The notes: generated by a model from the letters alone, not told the origin. A DNA stretch of 6,528 bases from Bacillota bacterium (GCA_023405875.1 JAEXXN010000425.1:1-6528); one strand, 5' to 3'; counted from the stretch's first letter, positions 1 through 5,610 are shown. A program made the numbers and translations.

Positions 1-130
1 AAGTGTACCACCGGCAATAGCATAGTTTGCAAAGGAAGCCGTTGCCTCTCCCTTGACTTTCAGAGATATGCCTATGAAGACCATACAAACAAGCAGGGTT
101 ATAACCCAAATACTAACAGTTAATTGCATA
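1..130 (-). CDS. Probable sodium:solute symporter, N-terminal fragment
   Basis: This is a partial minus-strand gene. It starts with ATG at 130-128 and runs off the window edge, so only 43 residues are visible. The SD sequence AGGAAGGAG (149-141) lies well placed upstream. Residues about 5-22 form a hydrophobic membrane segment. A short polar stretch (KVKGEATAS) follows, and then FANYAIAGGTL. A first helix followed by a loop and a 'Y-x-I/V-A-G-x' motif is the usual start of sodium:solute symporter (SSS) proteins, which are inner-membrane Na+-coupled importers. The substrate cannot be told from this fragment. The gene is divergent from asd and has its own promoter and a palindrome matching the one in front of asd, so co-regulation with aspartate-pathway genes is likely. 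The family call rests on a short stretch; another polytopic membrane protein remains possible. Confidence 0.55.
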
Positions 131-178
131 CAAAAAACACTCCTTCCTGGTTAATCATAAAATAATTCTTGAGGACAC

Positions 179-220
179 CTAAAATAATAACGACCGGACA
201 TACCTGGAGAAAACCTTCAT
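179..220 (-). CDS. Candidate 13-residue leader peptide upstream of the symporter gene
   Basis: A short minus-strand reading frame starts with ATG at 220-218 and ends with TAG at 181-179. It encodes MKVFSRYVRSLLF. It lies inside the roughly 168-nt leader of the symporter transcript predicted from the promoter at 305-333. AGGGGGTG just upstream pairs fully with the anti-SD of 16S rRNA except for one G-U wobble, and the spacing to ATG is normal. The peptide has no obvious run of one amino acid that would mark classical attenuation. It could be a translated uORF or chance. Confidence 0.25.
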   Translation of the reverse strand: MKVFSRYVRSLLF

Positions 221-273
221 AGAACACCCCCTAATTCATATTAGTCAGTGTAAAAGCGTGTGTCGGATTTGAG

Positions 274-295
274 CTACTCATCATGTGATTAGTAG
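274..295. promoter_or_regulatory. 22-bp palindromic operator candidate in the symporter leader
   Basis: The site is an imperfect palindrome pairing at 9 of 11 positions, with half-sites CTACTCATCA (plus-strand left) and TGATTAGTAG (right). It begins 9 nt downstream of the -10 box of the minus-strand symporter promoter, so it would cover about +4 to +25 of that transcript, a typical roadblock or repression position. Read on the minus strand it matches the palindrome at 503-524 at 19 of 22 bases. The TCATC/GATGA half-sites recall operators of FadR-type GntR regulators such as LutR, but that link is inference and no regulator gene is in view. Confidence 0.65.
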
Positions 296-304
296 ATTAA
301 TTAA

Positions 305-333
305 AGAATAGTATTATTATTCATAATTGTCAA
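305..333 (-). promoter_or_regulatory. Sigma-A-type promoter of the symporter gene
   Basis: On the minus strand a consensus -35 TTGACA (333-328) is followed by a 17-bp spacer and the -10 TATTCT (310-305). The predicted start is near 298, giving a leader of about 168 nt before the ATG at 130. The -10 is only moderately good (4 of 6), but the perfect -35, ideal spacing and AT-rich surroundings support the call. Confidence 0.55.
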
Positions 334-370
334 TAAAAATCACAAATAAATTTGAAAATTATGAATAATA
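315..370. repeat. 14-bp perfect inverted repeat between the divergent promoters
   Basis: TATTATTCATAATT (315-328) and its exact reverse complement AATTATGAATAATA (357-370) are separated by 28 bp. The arm centres are 42 bp apart, about four helical turns. The left arm overlaps the spacer of the symporter promoter and touches its -35. It could bind a second regulator or help looping. The arms are nearly all A/T, so some chance contribution must be allowed. Confidence 0.4.
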
Positions 371-398
371 TGTTTTTTTATATGTTCCATTAATTCCG

Positions 399-426
399 TT
401 GAATTCGCGCTATTACCGGGTATAAT
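399..426 (+). promoter_or_regulatory. Candidate distal asd promoter
   Basis: TTGAAT (399-404), a 16-bp spacer and a perfect TATAAT (421-426) make a plausible second sigma-A promoter. Transcription would begin near 433, about 113 nt ahead of the asd start codon. Transcripts from here would pass through the palindrome at 503-524. Confidence 0.4.
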
Positions 427-464
427 GCTTAATCGGGTCCATTTTACATATAGGAAAATTTATA

Positions 465-493
465 TTGACTTCAACTTCATAAAAAAATATAAT
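465..493 (+). promoter_or_regulatory. Main sigma-A promoter of asd-aspartokinase
   Basis: TTGACT (465-470), a 17-bp spacer and a perfect TATAAT (488-493) form a near-consensus promoter. The predicted start is near 500, about 46 nt before the asd ATG. The palindrome at 503-524 begins 9 nt after the -10, exactly as at the divergent symporter promoter, so this strong promoter is probably repressible. Confidence 0.75.
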
Positions 494-502
494 GAAATTG
501 AG

Positions 503-524
503 TTACTCATCACATGATGAGCAG
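503..524. promoter_or_regulatory. 22-bp palindromic operator candidate in the asd leader
   Basis: The palindrome pairs at 8 of 11 positions around a core of CTCATC-ACAT-GATGAG. It covers about +3 to +25 of the main asd transcript, between the -10 box and the AAGGAGGA ribosome binding site (533-540). It agrees at 19 of 22 bases with the palindrome at 274-295 read in the direction of the symporter gene. The absence of an unpaired loop and of a U-run argues for a DNA operator rather than an RNA terminator. Confidence 0.65.
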
Positions 525-545
525 TATGTGTGAAGGAGGATCATA

Positions 546-1556
546 ATGAAAAAATATTGTGTAGCAGTAGTAGGTGCTCTGGGTGCTGTAGGCAGTGAAA
601 TGCTGAAGACCCTGTCCCAGAGGGATTTTCCCATTGAACGCATCAAACCGTTGGATATCAAAGCCAACGCAGGGAAAACCATCTTATTCAATAATCAGCC
701 CGTTGAAATAGAGGAGGCAAAGAAAGGTGCTTTCAAGGATGTGGATATTGCACTTTTTTCTGCAGGAGGAGATGCGAGTCTTGTCCTGGCACCCATAGCT
801 GTTGACGAAGGTGCAGTAGTTATCGACAACAGCAGCGCATGGCGGATGGACCCAAAGGTACCCCTTGTCGTTCCGGAAGTCAACCCCCAGGACCTTGCGT
901 GGCACAAAGGCCTGATTGCAAACCCCAACTGCTCTACAATTCAAATGCTGGTGGCACTGAAGCCCTTGCATGATAAATACAGGATCAAGAGGATCATAGT
1001 GTCCACCTACCAGGCTGTTTCGGGAACCGGACAAAAGGCCATTGACGAATTGGACCGGCAGGTAAAGGAATACGCAAGCGGCATCAAGCCGGGGGTCAAT
1101 GTATATCCCCACCAGATTGCCTTCAATGCCCTGCCTCATATAGACATATTCATGGAAAACGAATATACCAAAGAAGAAATGAAAATGGACAATGAGACAA
1201 AAAAGATCCTTGACAAGTCTATCAACGTCTCTGCAACGGCAGTCAGGATACCGGTGTTCCGCGCCCATTCGGAATCCATAAATATCGAGACGGAAAAACC
1301 GGTAGACGTTAATGAAGCACGTGCTATCCTCGCAGCGGCTCCAGGTGTCAAGCTGGTTGACGACAACAGCACCTACCTGTATCCTATGGCAATTGATGCT
1401 GAAGGAGCTGATGAAGTTCTTGTAGGAAGGATCCGCAGGGATTTTTCGGTGGAGAACGGGCTTAACCTGTGGGTCGTTGCTGATAACCTCAGGAAGGGTG
1501 CTGCCTTGAATGCCGTCCAGATTGCAGAGGAATTGCTCAGACAGCAGCTTGTATAG
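546..1556 (+). CDS. asd: Aspartate-semialdehyde dehydrogenase
   Basis: Asd reduces aspartyl-4-phosphate with NADPH to aspartate semialdehyde, the branch point to lysine/diaminopimelate, threonine and methionine, in the cytosol. The 336-residue length is normal. The N-terminal NADP fold has GALGAVG at residues 10-16. SSAWR (96-100) supplies the phosphate-binding arginine. The catalytic cysteine is Cys129 in NPNCST, and TYQAVSG (154-160) holds the conserved Gln156. The acid/base histidine is His241 in RIPVFRAHSES. EEMK (210-213) and VADNLRKGAA (311-320) near the C-terminus are also family hallmarks. The start is set by AAGGAGGA 5 nt before ATG. The gene is first in an operon with aspartokinase, 13 nt apart, the same pairing as asd-dapG in Bacillus. 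A near-consensus promoter with a palindromic operator precedes it, so repression is likely. Confidence 0.97.
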   Translation: MKKYCVAVVGALGAVGSEMLKTLSQRDFPIERIKPLDIKANAGKTILFNNQPVEIEEAKKGAFKDVDIALFSAGGDASLVLAPIAVDEGAVVIDNSSAWRMDPKVPLVVPEVNPQDLAWHKGLIANPNCSTIQMLVALKPLHDKYRIKRIIVSTYQAVSGTGQKAIDELDRQVKEYASGIKPGVNVYPHQIAFNALPHIDIFMENEYTKEEMKMDNETKKILDKSINVSATAVRIPVFRAHSESINIETEKPVDVNEARAILAAAPGVKLVDDNSTYLYPMAIDAEGADEVLVGRIRRDFSVENGLNLWVVADNLRKGAALNAVQIAEELLRQQLV

Positions 1557-1569
1557 GGAGGTGGCCGAT

Positions 1570-2556
1570 ATGGGCATTGTTGTCCAGAAGTATGGAGGTA
1601 CCTCAGTTGCTTCGGAGGCTGCCCGGCAGTCCATACTCCGGCATGTAAAAAAAGCGAGGCAGCAGGGGAAAGATGTGGTGCTTGTGGTTTCTGCCATGGG
1701 CAGGAAAGGCGATCCCTATTCCACCGATACTATAATCAGCCTTATGGAAGCTATAAATCCTCACATAGAGCCTGCAAAAAAAGATTTGCTGGCTTCCTGC
1801 GGCGAAACTATATCCTGCTCACTTATAGCGCACTTCCTGGATACCAACGGTATAGAGGCGGAAGCCATGACGGGATTTCAGGCGGGTATCCTTACAACCG
1901 ACGACTTTAACAACAGCGATATCATAAGCATTGATACGGCCAACATACATAAGTACCTCAGCAAGGGCAAGGTGCCGGTTATTGCAGGCTTCCAGGGCAT
2001 CACCGGCGATGGAAGGATCACCACCCTTGGCCGCGGAGGAAGCGATACTACTGCTGTAGAATTGGGCGGTTATCTCAAGGCAGAGGTGGTCGATATCTTC
2101 ACAGATGTGCCCGGGGTGGCTTTTGTTGATCCCAGAGTGCTTCCCTCTGCCGAATATATCAGAAGTATTTCCTGCGAGGATATGTACAAGCTCGCAAGCA
2201 ACGGAGCAAAGGTGATCCATCCCCGTGCCGTAAGTGCGGCAAGGAAATTCGGTGTTCCGGTACGTGTCCGCTCCACATATGACGATGGCGAAGGTACACT
2301 GATAACCGACAAGCCGACAATTACCGAAAAAAAGATCATCGGTATCGCCCTGGATAAGACGTACAACGGAATAACCGCCGCGTACATTCTTCCCCATCCC
2401 GAATATGCAGCTCATATAAAAGAGAAAATCGAAAATGAAATTTCCAATAAAGCTATTCAGGTGTTGGAAAAGGTTTATTATGACGACAGCATTGAGCTGT
2501 TGATGGAAGGCAATCAGGTTGCGGACAATATCCGCCTGATCCAGCTTCTCGCCTGA
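1570..2556 (+). CDS. dapG: Aspartokinase, short DapG-like form
   Basis: The enzyme phosphorylates aspartate with ATP, giving the substrate of the upstream asd product. The 328-residue kinase shows VQKYGGTSV (6-13), VVSAMGRKGDPYSTD (39-53), SCGET (76-80), GFQGIT (140-145), TLGRGGSDTTAVELG (152-166), DIFTDVPGVAFVDPR (175-189) and GAKVIHPRA (212-220). These closely match the catalytic domain of Bacillus DapG, recalled from memory. Family members usually have about 400 residues or more, with two C-terminal ACT domains; here only about 80 residues follow the kinase core, with room for about one degenerate ACT-like unit. Feedback control may therefore differ. The ATG at 1570 is chosen because GGGAGGTGG lies just upstream; an upstream in-frame ATG at 1510 would overlap asd by 47 nt and lacks homology. 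The gene ends cleanly before a hairpin, with no sign of a frameshift. Confidence 0.92.
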   Translation: MGIVVQKYGGTSVASEAARQSILRHVKKARQQGKDVVLVVSAMGRKGDPYSTDTIISLMEAINPHIEPAKKDLLASCGETISCSLIAHFLDTNGIEAEAMTGFQAGILTTDDFNNSDIISIDTANIHKYLSKGKVPVIAGFQGITGDGRITTLGRGGSDTTAVELGGYLKAEVVDIFTDVPGVAFVDPRVLPSAEYIRSISCEDMYKLASNGAKVIHPRAVSAARKFGVPVRVRSTYDDGEGTLITDKPTITEKKIIGIALDKTYNGITAAYILPHPEYAAHIKEKIENEISNKAIQVLEKVYYDDSIELLMEGNQVADNIRLIQLLA

Positions 2557-2560
2557 TTTC

Positions 2561-2597
2561 ACAGGGACAAGAGGTTAACGAAAGCTCTTGTCCCTGT
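2561..2597. terminator. Hairpin between convergent aspartokinase and MFS genes
   Basis: ACAGGGACAAGAG (2561-2573) and CTCTTGTCCCTGT (2585-2597) form a perfect 13-bp stem with an 11-nt loop. It begins 5 nt after the aspartokinase stop. The U-run after it is weak on the plus strand (ATATTT) and absent on the minus strand. The right arm and loop lie inside the last codons of the minus-strand MFS gene. It probably terminates the asd operon and may act on both strands. Confidence 0.65.
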
Positions 2598-3816
2598 ATA
2601 TTTCATACCACCTGAGCCAAAGGGTAAAAAGCCCCGATGCAAAGGTAAGTGAAAAGCACAATATCCATAATTCAAACAGTCCGTGAGCGGCTATGAATTT
2701 TCCGAAAAAATAAGGACCGGCGGCAGCTCCCGTAAAGCTTATCATATTGATAATTGCGTTGAACCTGCCCCTGTGGGTTATTGGAGAATGATTGGCCATA
2801 TATGCTCCTGCGTTGGTGGCTTCCAGCACCTCGCCGACTGTGAATATCAAGGCGGAAAGGAGAAACAAGGGCAGTGTATCAATGAAACCTATCATTCCAA
2901 AGCCTATCGCATAGAAAAAGCCTGCAAATGCTATATTTACCAGGGGCTTCAGCTTTAAGGTGAGCTTTGTCGCAGGCATTGTGAATACTATGACCACAAA
3001 GCCCGTAAATGACATGATTATGCCGAAATACTTCGGCCCCAGGCTGCCTCCGAAGGTCTGGGCCAACTGAAGCGGTATTGCAAAGCCTATGCATGAATAT
3101 ACAAACTGATTGACAAGCCTGCCTATACTGAAAAGCATAAGTACAGGCCTTTTCATCAAAGCTGAAAAAACGCTTCCCTCCTCCGCCGCCTCTTCATCAT
3201 CTTCAGCTTCCTCCTGCTCTGCAGTGCACATATCAGGCATCGTCTCTTCAATAAAGAGCCATATAAGCACCAGGGATATCATTATTGCAAAGGTATTTCC
3301 AAAGAAAATCCAGTTTGTGTGATTCTTGTAAAGAAAGCCTGCTATCATAGGACCAATTGCAAAGCCTATATTTGTGCCCATATAAAGCAGCGAAAATGCC
3401 CGCACCCTGTTATCCTTACAGGTAATATCGGTTATCATTGCAGAGCTTACCGTCTGAGCTGCACCGGTAAACATCCCCGATAGTATGAGCAGAAAAGGTA
3501 TAAGGATTGAATTGCCCAGAAAAGGGCATGGCATAAAGCATAGCGCCGACAGGAGCAGAAAGCCCGTCAGCAGTTTTTTTCTTCCGATGCGGTCAGTAAG
3601 CTTTCCGCCTGCTATGGAACCCACTGCCTGACAAACCGCGCTTAGCAAAAAGAACTCTCCTGCCGTTTCAGTATTGAAACCCATCCGCTCTGTCAGGAAA
3701 AATGTAAGAAACGGATATACAAAATTGCCCATGGCACTTACTACCCGGACAATAAAAAGGACATATATAGACCTGGGCAGGCCCGAATATATGCTTAGTC
3801 TTTTATCTAACCCCAC
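2575..3816 (-). CDS. MFS transporter (12-helix, drug-efflux-like)
   Basis: This 413-residue inner-membrane protein shows the major facilitator layout: six helices, a long charged cytoplasmic loop, and six more helices. Motif A, GGKLTDRIGRKK, sits at residues 70-81 between helices 2 and 3. GTNIGFAIGPMIAGFL (147-162) resembles the motif-C region of proton-coupled antiporters. The central loop has a striking acidic stretch, AEQEEAEDDEEAAEEG (199-214). Helices are visible at about 15-40, 52-70, 82-123 (two), 142-190 (two), 222-247, 262-283, 290-335 (two), 350-372 and 378-403. The start is GTG at 3816-3814, chosen because AGGGAGGT (3830-3823) lies 6 nt upstream. The gene stands alone, divergent from the oxidoreductase gene and convergent with aspartokinase. 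The substrate is unknown; multidrug or metabolite efflux are the likely options. Confidence 0.88.
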   Translation of the reverse strand: MGLDKRLSIYSGLPRSIYVLFIVRVVSAMGNFVYPFLTFFLTERMGFNTETAGEFFLLSAVCQAVGSIAGGKLTDRIGRKKLLTGFLLLSALCFMPCPFLGNSILIPFLLILSGMFTGAAQTVSSAMITDITCKDNRVRAFSLLYMGTNIGFAIGPMIAGFLYKNHTNWIFFGNTFAIMISLVLIWLFIEETMPDMCTAEQEEAEDDEEAAEEGSVFSALMKRPVLMLFSIGRLVNQFVYSCIGFAIPLQLAQTFGGSLGPKYFGIIMSFTGFVVIVFTMPATKLTLKLKPLVNIAFAGFFYAIGFGMIGFIDTLPLFLLSALIFTVGEVLEATNAGAYMANHSPITHRGRFNAIINMISFTGAAAGPYFFGKFIAAHGLFELWILCFSLTFASGLFTLWLRWYEIYRDKSFR

Positions 3817-3850
3817 TGTATTACCTCCCTGTTGAATTCCCCATAAAGCT

Positions 3851-3879
3851 ATTTAAGCACTTAATTCAAAAAACTTCAA
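3851..3879 (-). promoter_or_regulatory. Candidate promoter of the MFS gene
   Basis: On the minus strand TTGAAG (3879-3874), a 17-bp spacer and TTAAAT (3856-3851), preceded by a TGn extension, form a moderate sigma-A promoter. The start would be near 3844, about 28 nt before the GTG start codon. Each box matches 4 of 6 consensus bases. Confidence 0.4.
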
Positions 3880-3899
3880 TATTCACAATTATTCTATTA

Positions 3900-3908
3900 T
3901 GGTATACT
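3900..3908 (+). promoter_or_regulatory. Extended -10 promoter of the flavin oxidoreductase gene
   Basis: TGG followed by TATACT (3903-3908) is a good extended -10. A matching -35 is weak: TATTCA at 3880-3885 with 17-bp spacing, or TTCACA at 3882-3887 with only 15 bp. The predicted start near 3915 gives a leader of about 51 nt. A 10-bp perfect palindrome, ACAATATTGT (3917-3926), lies right after the start. Confidence 0.45.
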
Positions 3909-3954
3909 AAATTGAAACAATATTGTAAAATATAATTTAAGGATTATTCATTAA

Positions 3955-3960
3955 TGGAGG
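3955..3960 (+). promoter_or_regulatory. Ribosome binding site fixing the oxidoreductase start
   Basis: TGGAGG is followed by 5 T residues and ATG at 3966. An earlier in-frame ATG at 3954 overlaps this SD sequence and has none of its own, so 3966 is the better start. The same GGAGGTTTTT arrangement precedes ribU. Confidence 0.7.
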
Positions 3961-3965
3961 TTTTT

Positions 3966-5060
3966 ATGGACATAAATGGACTTAAGGAGTTGAAAATTGG
4001 GAATCTTACTGCCAGGCTGCCGATAATCCAGGGAGGCATGGGAGTGGGAATATCTCTATCCGGCCTTGCAGCAGCAGTGGCAAACGAAGGTGGTGTAGGA
4101 GTCATAGCAGCGGCAGGAATAGGTATGCTGGATTATGACTTTTCCATTAAATTTCTTGAAGCCAATATTACAAGGCTGAAGAGCGAAATCAGAAAAGCCC
4201 GTGAAAAGTCAAAAGGTATAATCGGCGTAAACATTATGGTTGCCCTTTCCAACTATGCAGATTTTGTAAAGGCTTCAATAGAAGAAGGTATTGATATAAT
4301 CTTCTCCGGTGCCGGCCTTCCGCTGAACCTTCCCCAATATCTTGAAGGAAAACACGATACCAAGCTTGTACCTATTGTATCCTCCGCCAGAGCTGCCGGT
4401 GTCATTTGCCGAAAATGGCTGGACAAGTACAATTATCTGCCTGATGCGGTGGTTGTAGAAGGTCCGAAGGCGGGAGGGCATCTTGGCTTTAAGGAAAACC
4501 AGATCTTTGACGAAGCTTTCTCTCTTGATAAAATAGTACCCGAGGTAGTGAAGGAATTAAAGCCTTTTGAAGATAAGGCGGGAAGACCTATTCCGGTCAT
4601 TGCCGGCGGAGGCATATATTCCGGCGAGGATATTTACAGGATAATGAAGCTGGGCGCTTCCGGAGTCCAAATGGCTACACGCTTTGTTACTACTGAAGAA
4701 TGTGACGCCTCAATAGCTTTCAAGAATACCTATATAAATGCAAAAAAGGATGACATTGCAATAATCAAAAGTCCTGTGGGCATGCCGGGCAGGGCAATAA
4801 GAAACACCTTCACTGAAGACATTTCAAGGGGTGCCAACAAGCCCTTCAAATGTCCTTACCACTGCATAATTACCTGTGACTACAAGAACAGCCCTTATTG
4901 CATAGCCCTTGCCCTTACAAATGCACAGAAGGGCAAGCTTGAGAGCGGCTTTGCCTTTGCAGGTGAAAATGCATATAAAGCCGACAGAATAGTATCTGTC
5001 AAGGAACTGATGGCTACGCTGCAGCAGGAGTATAAGACGGCTGCCGAAAATGATCGATGA
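3966..5060 (+). CDS. NPD/FabK-type FMN-dependent oxidoreductase (nitronate monooxygenase-like)
   Basis: This 364-residue protein is a TIM-barrel flavoprotein of the 2-nitropropane dioxygenase/nitronate monooxygenase and FabK superfamily. LPIIQGGMGVGIS (18-30) is the N-terminal FMN-site motif. EGPKAGGHLGF (165-175) carries the conserved histidine His172. VIAGGGIYSGEDI (211-223) and GASGVQMATRF (230-240) form the phosphate-binding part of the barrel. Family members oxidise nitronates, reduce enoyl-ACP (FabK), or have unknown substrates; no fatty-acid genes lie nearby, so the substrate is open. The C-terminus is unusual: after GANKPFK comes a cysteine cluster, C296-x3-C300-x3-C304-x7-C312, not part of the classical FMN barrel motifs. 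Such a cluster could hold a metal or iron-sulfur centre (inference). The gene is monocistronic, between its own promoter and a strong terminator. Confidence 0.88.
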   Translation: MDINGLKELKIGNLTARLPIIQGGMGVGISLSGLAAAVANEGGVGVIAAAGIGMLDYDFSIKFLEANITRLKSEIRKAREKSKGIIGVNIMVALSNYADFVKASIEEGIDIIFSGAGLPLNLPQYLEGKHDTKLVPIVSSARAAGVICRKWLDKYNYLPDAVVVEGPKAGGHLGFKENQIFDEAFSLDKIVPEVVKELKPFEDKAGRPIPVIAGGGIYSGEDIYRIMKLGASGVQMATRFVTTEECDASIAFKNTYINAKKDDIAIIKSPVGMPGRAIRNTFTEDISRGANKPFKCPYHCIITCDYKNSPYCIALALTNAQKGKLESGFAFAGENAYKADRIVSVKELMATLQQEYKTAAENDR

Positions 5061-5070
5061 GCCTGTTATT

Positions 5071-5115
5071 AAAAGCCCGACTATGTGTTTCGATAACGCA
5101 CAGTCCGGGCTTTTT
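5071..5115. terminator. Bidirectional intrinsic terminator
   Basis: AAAAGCCCG-ACTATGTGTT and AACGCACAGTCCGGGCTTTTT form a long GC-rich hairpin, with one bulged G, one A-C mismatch and a U-G pair. TTTTT (5111-5115) gives a good plus-strand U-run 10 nt after the oxidoreductase stop. On the minus strand the stem is followed by a CTTTTAAT tract, so it also serves the convergent ferritin-like gene ending at 5120. Confidence 0.88.
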
Positions 5116-5119
5116 CCCA

Positions 5120-5545
5120 TCAATGTATAAAACCGTTCAGCCTTCCAACATGCCCGCGGTCCTCGTCCAGTATGTCCTTTATCAAGCCGAGGCTTTCTTC
5201 ATCCAGATCCCCCTTCACTACCTCCTCGGCCATCCTGATACCTCTGTACTCACCCACTCCTGCATCCGTCAATATGTCGTTGGCAGCCTCGCTGTTTCTC
5301 CTTGCCAGCTTCTTGATATCAGCCATTGCGCCTATCCAGCCGGGACCTTTTACCGGTTTTCCTCCGAGATTGATTATCCTGCGGGAAACCAGTGCGGCAT
5401 GCTTTATATGATCCTCCTGGATACTCTCCAATTCTTCCTTTATTTCAGGATCTCTGATTCTGTCCAGAAATTCATCATATGCTTTTATGGCCATGTACTC
5501 GCCCTTCAAATATGCATTAAGCTCTTTTACAACCTTTTTGTCCAC
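5120..5545 (-). CDS. Ferritin-like four-helix-bundle protein (DUF2383/rubrerythrin-like)
   Basis: This small cytosolic protein has 141 residues when started at GTG 5545-5543, where AGGAG (5558-5554) lies 8 nt upstream. Upstream in-frame codons back to an ATG at 5650 encode an unlikely Cys-rich stretch and are excluded. The sequence predicts four amphipathic helices: about 2-30, 33-60, 72-93 and 97-140. Candidate metal ligands fall where ferritin-like proteins place them: Glu16 in LKGEYMAIKAY, Glu44/His46/His49 in QEDHIKHAAL, Glu99 or Glu107 in GEYRGIRMAEE, and Glu128/His132 in DEDRGHVGRL. Helix spacing resembles DUF2383 and COG1633 proteins, some linked to spores or oxidative stress. A diiron site is therefore plausible, but the ligand set is not a textbook match. 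No CxxC rubredoxin domain is present, so it is not a full rubrerythrin. The function is unknown. Confidence 0.75.
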   Translation of the reverse strand: MDKKVVKELNAYLKGEYMAIKAYDEFLDRIRDPEIKEELESIQEDHIKHAALVSRRIINLGGKPVKGPGWIGAMADIKKLARRNSEAANDILTDAGVGEYRGIRMAEEVVKGDLDEESLGLIKDILDEDRGHVGRLNGFIH

Positions 5546-5610
5546 AATTACCACTCCTACATAATATATACTGATTCTATACTGCCCTCTTAAAGTGCAT
5601 TTATCCATAG

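Noticed and set aside
313..370. ArgR-type boxes in TTATGAAT/ATTCATAA half-sites
   Set aside because: The halves resemble ARG half-boxes but have the wrong orientation and spacing for a standard 18-bp box.
417..438. CGGGT direct repeat around the distal -10 box
   Set aside because: Only five bases long, 17 bp apart; expected by chance.
427..545. Lysine riboswitch or T-box in the asd leader
   Set aside because: The leader is short, and no L-box core, T-box motif or terminator hairpin is visible; the palindrome fits a DNA operator better.
1510..1569. Upstream ATG giving the aspartokinase 20 more residues
   Set aside because: It overlaps asd coding sequence, and the extra residues precede the usual kinase start; the ATG at 1570 has a strong SD.
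684..1697. Long open minus-strand frame of 337 codons opposite asd
   Set aside because: It is antisense to a certain asd gene, has a Cys-rich non-protein-like composition and no convincing start signals; long open frames opposite conserved genes are common.
1819..2562. 247-codon minus-strand frame opposite the aspartokinase
   Set aside because: Antisense shadow of a well-supported kinase, with no recognisable domain.
5057..5593. 178-codon plus-strand frame opposite the ferritin-like gene
   Set aside because: It starts inside the end of the oxidoreductase gene, runs through a terminator hairpin and lies antisense to a gene with helix and ligand patterns.
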